The translations under genes and the position numbers were made by a program. From Salinirubrum litoreum (GTDB lineage: Archaea > Halobacteriota > Halobacteria > Halobacteriales > Haloferacaceae), in assembly GCF_020567425.1 (NCBI RefSeq), contig NZ_JAJCVJ010000001.1, positions 1,364,001 through 1,428,000 on the forward strand: a stretch of 64,000 bases of DNA, read 5' to 3'. This document shows, piece after piece, positions 60,555-64,000 of the stretch; position 1 is the first letter of the stretch, and each line of letters starts with the position of its first letter. The notes under the pieces were generated by a model. It searched no databases. It had not been told where the DNA came from and saw nothing but the letters and a program-made list of their open reading frames with translations.

Positions 60555-60683
60555 ATTGGGGCCGACGTAAATCTCTATCGGGTGGGTGTAAACTCCCCGA
60601 CGTAACGCCGATCGGGTGTGTGATCTATCGTGTCACACGTCGCCGACTGTCGTTCACACGTCGCCGGGGACAGTCGCGGCCGG
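60555..60683. promoter_or_regulatory. Upstream region of the CHAT gene with 21-bp spaced direct repeats
   Basis: TCACACGTCGCCG occurs at 60633-60645 and again at 60654-60666, a centre spacing of 21 bp (two helical turns). ATCGGGTG also occurs twice (near 60577 and 60611). TATA-like sequences (gtaaatct, gtaaact) lie between these repeats and the CHAT starts at 60536/60554, so the repeats look like activator or repressor sites. Confidence 0.5.
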
Positions 60684-61487
60684 TTACCGGTTCCAGCCAC
60701 CCTCGAACGACTCGAAGTGCTCGCGGTCGTGGCCGTAGAGCACGTCGGCGTCGGTCCGGCGCTGGAGGTCCTTCAGCCACTGGAGGCTCTCGAACCAGTG
60801 GCGGTCGCTCCACAGTAACCCGGGACCGAGTGGCACCTCGTCCGTGTAGTTCGCGTCGACGTAACACTCGTCACCGGCGATCAGGACCGTCTCGTCCGGC
60901 AGGTCGAGACGTGCGCCGAGGACCCCCGGCGTGTGACCGGGCAGGTGGAGCAGTTCGAAGTCGTCGGCGAGGCTGTGCCGGTCGCGGTGGACGACCTCCC
61001 AGCGCAGGTCGTGATCGAAGTCCGCGGCGAGGTACGCGATGGAGCCTTCGGTCGTCTTGGCGCTGTAGTAGGCGAACTTGAGTTCCTCCTCGTGGACGTA
61101 GATCGGCGTGTCGGTGTCCGCGAAGTTGTGGAGGCCGCCCGCGTGGTCGAGGTGCAGGTGGGACATCACCACGGCGTCGATGTCGGCGAGATCGTAGCCC
61201 GCCCGGTCGAGGTCGGCCTCGAGGTCGTGGTCGGCGGCGTCGACGTGTTCGAAGGCGGCGTACAGCGGATCGGGCCAGTAGCCCGCACCGGCGTCGGGGT
61301 GTGACCCGGTATCCCAGAGATAGGTTCCCTCCGGGTGGTCGATCACGGCGGACCAGACCACGAAGTCGAGCATCTCGTGGTCCGGGTTCGGTTCCACGGC
61401 ACTCCCCATCGAGTAGCCGTCGATCACGTAGCCGGCGTCGGCGCGGACGGTACCCCGGTCGAGCAGGTGGACGGTCGCGTCTGCCAT
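60684..61487 (-). CDS. Metallo-beta-lactamase-fold hydrolase, N-acyl-homoserine-lactonase family
   Basis: A 267-residue MBL protein. The dinuclear metal motif is VVMSHLHLDHAGGLHNF (HxHxDH), with the later His and Asp in HLPGHTPGVLG and LIAGDECY, and a final His in LYGHDREHFE. This layout is shared with AiiA-type lactonases. In a haloarchaeon the substrate may be another lactone or ester. It is upstream of the CHAT gene, same strand, separated by the repeat region. Confidence 0.85.
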   Translation of the reverse strand: MADATVHLLDRGTVRADAGYVIDGYSMGSAVEPNPDHEMLDFVVWSAVIDHPEGTYLWDTGSHPDAGAGYWPDPLYAAFEHVDAADHDLEADLDRAGYDLADIDAVVMSHLHLDHAGGLHNFADTDTPIYVHEEELKFAYYSAKTTEGSIAYLAADFDHDLRWEVVHRDRHSLADDFELLHLPGHTPGVLGARLDLPDETVLIAGDECYVDANYTDEVPLGPGLLWSDRHWFESLQWLKDLQRRTDADVLYGHDREHFESFEGGWNR

Positions 61488-61586
61488 ACAGCCCGTAGTG
61501 ACGCACGGCTGATAACGCTACCTTCGGGGACGGGGGTGAGTCGACCCGTGGCGTGACGCGGTCCCCACCAGTCGTCCACCGCCGAG

Positions 61587-62288
61587 TCACTCGTCGGCCA
61601 GCGACTCGGCGACCGTCGCCAACTCCTCGGCGGTGTTCACGTCGGTCAGACTCCGCATCGACGCGACCGAGTCGACTTCCGCTTCGTCGATCACCACGGC
61701 GTCGAGGTCGTCCAGGGCGGAAAGCACCCTCGGGTTCTCCTCGTCCAGCGCGTCGGCACAGGCACACCGCATCGCCTCGATCCGGTAGACGGCCTGTGTC
61801 GGCTGGAACCAGCCGTCGTCGGTCCTGACGAGCGCGGCGTCGTGTCCCTCGGCGCGGTCGAACAGGTACGCGAGCAGTGCCGGGTCGACCAGTGGCATGT
61901 CGCAGGCGACGACTGCGGTGTACGCCACGCTGGTCGCGTCGAGAACCGCGAGACCAGTTGCGATGCCCGCCAGTGGCCCACGGTCCGGTGTCGGATCTGG
62001 CGCGAGTGCCACGTCGTCCCGGCCGGCGAGCGCCTCGCGGAGTGCCGGCACCTGCTCGCGGCGGCAGTTGACGACCACCGCGTCGGTCACCTCGGCGAGT
62101 CTGTCCGTGGTCCGCCGGACCATCGGCACGCCCGCGAGGTCGGCGACAGCCTTGTCCCGGTCGCCGAACCGGGTGGCGTAGCCGCCGGCGAGAACGACAC
62201 CGGCGCGGGACTGGCGGTCGGGTCGGTCGGGTCGGTCGGAGTGGTCGGAGTCGTCGGAGTCGTCGGAGCGGAGTGGCCTGTCGGCCAT
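61587..62288 (-). CDS. mobA: Molybdenum cofactor guanylyltransferase
   Basis: A 233-residue MobA-like nucleotidyltransferase: GVVLAGGYATRFGDRDKAVA (G-x-S/G-x-R-x-G-x-x-K loop), PDRGPLAGIATGL and VACDMPLVDPALLAYLFDRA (Mg-binding D-x-P). It attaches GMP to molybdopterin for DMSO/nitrate-type enzymes. The N-terminus has a run of Asp/Ser/Arg/Pro repeats (SDDSDDSDHSDRPDRPDRQ). Start at MADRPLRSDD; an earlier Met is five residues upstream. Confidence 0.92.
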   Translation of the reverse strand: MADRPLRSDDSDDSDHSDRPDRPDRQSRAGVVLAGGYATRFGDRDKAVADLAGVPMVRRTTDRLAEVTDAVVVNCRREQVPALREALAGRDDVALAPDPTPDRGPLAGIATGLAVLDATSVAYTAVVACDMPLVDPALLAYLFDRAEGHDAALVRTDDGWFQPTQAVYRIEAMRCACADALDEENPRVLSALDDLDAVVIDEAEVDSVASMRSLTDVNTAEELATVAESLADE

Positions 62289-62333
62289 CGTCGTCAGTTC
62301 CACGGCGTGGGGGAAAAACGTTCAGCCGGGAGG

Positions 62334-63875
62334 CTACCCCCACACGACGGGGACCCACCCGGTCGCCAGCAGGGTGACGAACAGTGCGCCGAGGACGTTC
62401 AACAGGACGCCGGCACGGGCCATCGTCGGGACGCTCACCAGGCCAGAGCCGAAGACGACCGCGTTCGGCGGGGTCGCCACCGGGAGCATGAACGCGAAGG
62501 AGGCCGCCATCGCGCCGACCGTCAGCAGTGGTAGTGCGGGGACGCCGAGGGCGGGCGCGACCGCCGCGAGGATCGGCAGGAGCAGGGAGGCGGTCGCCGT
62601 GTTCGAGGTGATCTCGGTGAGGAACGTCGTGCCGAGTGCGACCACGAGGATCACGAGCACCGCCGGCAGGCCGCCGACGCCGACGAGGAGGTCGGCGACC
62701 CACTCGTCGAGGCCGCTGTCGCGGACGGCGGCCGCCAGCGAGAAGCCCGCGCCGAACAACAGGAGGACGCCCCACGGGACGCGCTCGGTGTCGCCCCACG
62801 AGAGGATGGGGCCGTCCTCGCCGGGCAGGAGAAAGAGCGCGACGGCCCCGGCGACCGCGATGCCGGCGTCGGTGAGTCCCGGTGCGAGGTCGGCGAGCAG
62901 GAAGGGACGCGCGAGCCACAGCCCCGCGACCGCGAGGAAGACGATGGCGACCCGGCGCTCGCCGACCGAGACCGGCGGGAGGTCGCCCGTCGCGTCGGCA
63001 TCCGGGTCGGACGCGACCGAGAGCGCGTCCGCAGAGAGGGGAAACAGGCGAACGAGGACGACCCACGTGACGACGAGAAACCCGACAGCGAGTGGAAGCC
63101 CGACCGCCAGCCACTCCGCGAAGGCGACGTCGACACCCAGCGTGGATCGGGCGACACCGACCAGAATCGCGTTCGGCGGGGAGCCGACCGGGGTGGCGAC
63201 CCCGCCGACCGAGGCGGCGTAGGCGACCCCGAGCAGGAGTGCCACGGCGGTCGGCGACTCGACCGTCTCGCCGGCCTCCAGTGCGGGGTTCGGCGCGTGG
63301 AGTGGGCCGGGTGGCTCGCTCGTCGCCCGTTCGGTGGATTCGGTCTGCTCCGGACCGCCCTCTGCCGGCGACCCGTCGACACCGGCGAGCGCCAGCGCGA
63401 CCGGGAGCAACAGCATCGCGGTCGCGGTGTTCGAGAGCCACATCGACAGCCCGGCCGTGACGAGCATCAGTCCGAGGAGCAGGCGACGCGGATCGGTCCC
63501 GAGTCGGCCGACGACCGCCAGTGCGACCCGGCGGTGGAGTCCGACGTTCTCCACTGCGAGCGCGAGCGAGAAGCCGCCGAGAAAGAGGAAGACGACCGGA
63601 TCGGCGTAGGGTGCTGTCGCCGACTGGACCGTCCCGACGCCGAGCAGGGGAAACAGCACGACCGGCAGGAGACTCGTCACGGGGATGGCGACTGCCTCGG
63701 TCAGCCACCAGACCGCGATCCACCAGGTAACCGCGAGCGTCGCCTGCCCGGTCGGGGGGAGTCCGGTCGGTGTCGGCGCGAGGAGGAGGGCGAGACAGCC
63801 GACTGGTCCGGCGAGGAGTCCGACGCGTCTACGGGTGAGCCAGTCGGGGCGGCGAGAGAGTCGGGACGCCGACAT
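62334..63875 (-). CDS. SLC13 (DASS) family anion:Na+ symporter
   Basis: A 513-residue permease with about 12 membrane segments. Both SNT signature motifs are present: AGLSMWLSNTATAMLLLPVA and LTEITSNTATASLLLPILA, which bind Na+ and the carboxylate or sulfate substrate. Helices such as FFPLLGVGTVQSATAPYADP and VFLFLGGFSLALAVENVGLH match. The exact anion (dicarboxylate, sulfate or phosphate) is not determinable. A long Asp/Glu-rich loop (~residues 175-205) is halophile-type. Confidence 0.9.
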   Translation of the reverse strand: MSASRLSRRPDWLTRRRVGLLAGPVGCLALLLAPTPTGLPPTGQATLAVTWWIAVWWLTEAVAIPVTSLLPVVLFPLLGVGTVQSATAPYADPVVFLFLGGFSLALAVENVGLHRRVALAVVGRLGTDPRRLLLGLMLVTAGLSMWLSNTATAMLLLPVALALAGVDGSPAEGGPEQTESTERATSEPPGPLHAPNPALEAGETVESPTAVALLLGVAYAASVGGVATPVGSPPNAILVGVARSTLGVDVAFAEWLAVGLPLAVGFLVVTWVVLVRLFPLSADALSVASDPDADATGDLPPVSVGERRVAIVFLAVAGLWLARPFLLADLAPGLTDAGIAVAGAVALFLLPGEDGPILSWGDTERVPWGVLLLFGAGFSLAAAVRDSGLDEWVADLLVGVGGLPAVLVILVVALGTTFLTEITSNTATASLLLPILAAVAPALGVPALPLLTVGAMAASFAFMLPVATPPNAVVFGSGLVSVPTMARAGVLLNVLGALFVTLLATGWVPVVWG

Positions 63876-63887
63876 CGCTCGGTCGGG

Positions 63888-64000
63888 TCAGTCCTCGTAG
63901 CGCTCGCCGGCCTCGACTGGCACCTCCAGCCAGTTCGAGACCGGCGTCAGCGGGCACTCGTAGGCGTCGTTGTAGGCGCAGAAGGGGCTGTAGAGGTAGT
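63888..64000 (-). CDS. DUF1684 family protein, C-terminal end
   Basis: Only the last ~37 residues are inside the window: YLYSPFCAYNDAYECPLTPV, then SNWLEVPVEAGERYED. The end CAYxxxxxCPLxPxxNxLxVPVxAGE is the conserved finish of DUF1684 proteins as I know them. The gene continues to the right. Function unknown. Confidence 0.75.
   Translation of the reverse strand, partial: YLYSPFCAYNDAYECPLTPVSNWLEVPVEAGERYED

Noticed and set aside
60871-63723. A 950-codon open frame on the minus strand overlapping three genes
   Set aside because: It is the shadow of the lactonase, mobA and transporter genes in another frame; its Arg/Pro-rich composition is typical of GC-rich antisense reading.

Overview
The window is chromosomal DNA from an extremely halophilic archaeon (class Halobacteria). 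The evidence is the very high GC content, the acidic proteome, archaeal-type ribosomal proteins (S4e, L19e, L32e, P0/P1), GatE, geranylgeranylglyceryl phosphate synthase, AglB, TATA boxes about 25-30 bp ahead of mostly leaderless genes, and many haloarchaea-only families (DUF5787, DUF5797, DUF5804, DUF6517, DUF6684, VNG_1110C, TIGR04206, TbsP). The genus cannot be fixed from the sequence alone.

Layout. 1-12.5 kb: mixed metabolic and membrane genes, including a Tat lipoprotein, a Bat-type HTH regulator, an eIF2B-like protein, oxidoreductase and sugar isomerase genes, GGGP synthase for ether lipids, CorA, and GatE. 13.3-17.1 kb: an S10-like protein, a Nudix hydrolase, DUF families, PduO and a glutaredoxin. 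17.2-20.4 kb: the L11 / L1-P0-P1 stalk genes, with an L1-operon leader able to fold over its own ribosome binding site. 21.3-35.3 kb: UppS, then an uninterrupted S10-spc ribosomal protein operon of 23 genes read leftward and led by a SPOUT methyltransferase. secY is missing from its usual place after rpl15. 35.5-48.9 kb: tRNA-Gly, MscS, a BrkB-type protein, an Orc1/Cdc6-like ATPase, then a DUF368 - AglB - glycosyltransferase group and a cytochrome oxidase group. 49-55 kb: a DRG GTPase, a small AT-rich island beside tRNA-Arg, TatA, peroxiredoxin and an HD protein. 54.4-64 kb: two glycosyltransferases, TbsP, a CHAT-domain protease convergent with a tiny secreted peptide, a lactonase-like hydrolase, MobA and an anion transporter.

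The most unusual content is non-coding. Four intergenic elements of about 0.5-0.8 kb (near 12.6-13.3, 20.5-21.3, 37.9-38.7 and 56.6-57.2 kb) belong to one dispersed family. They share an inverted-repeat head, a central hairpin with an invariant 14-nt loop but different, compensating stem sequences in every copy, and a tail of tandem GCGGT-rich repeats. Further hairpins with conserved loops and rewritten stems occur inside the elements and next to tRNA-Arg. I see no consistent reading frame across copies. The pattern fits a structured RNA or a hairpin-dependent mobile DNA and is the best candidate here for something undescribed.

Functional links visible in the order: UppS, DUF368, AglB and the GT2/GT4 enzymes point to polyprenyl-phosphate-based protein glycosylation. 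COX1, DUF6684, DUF7541-like and VNG_1110C form the haloarchaeal oxidase neighbourhood. Overlapping stop and start codons throughout 22.4-35.3 kb indicate translational coupling.
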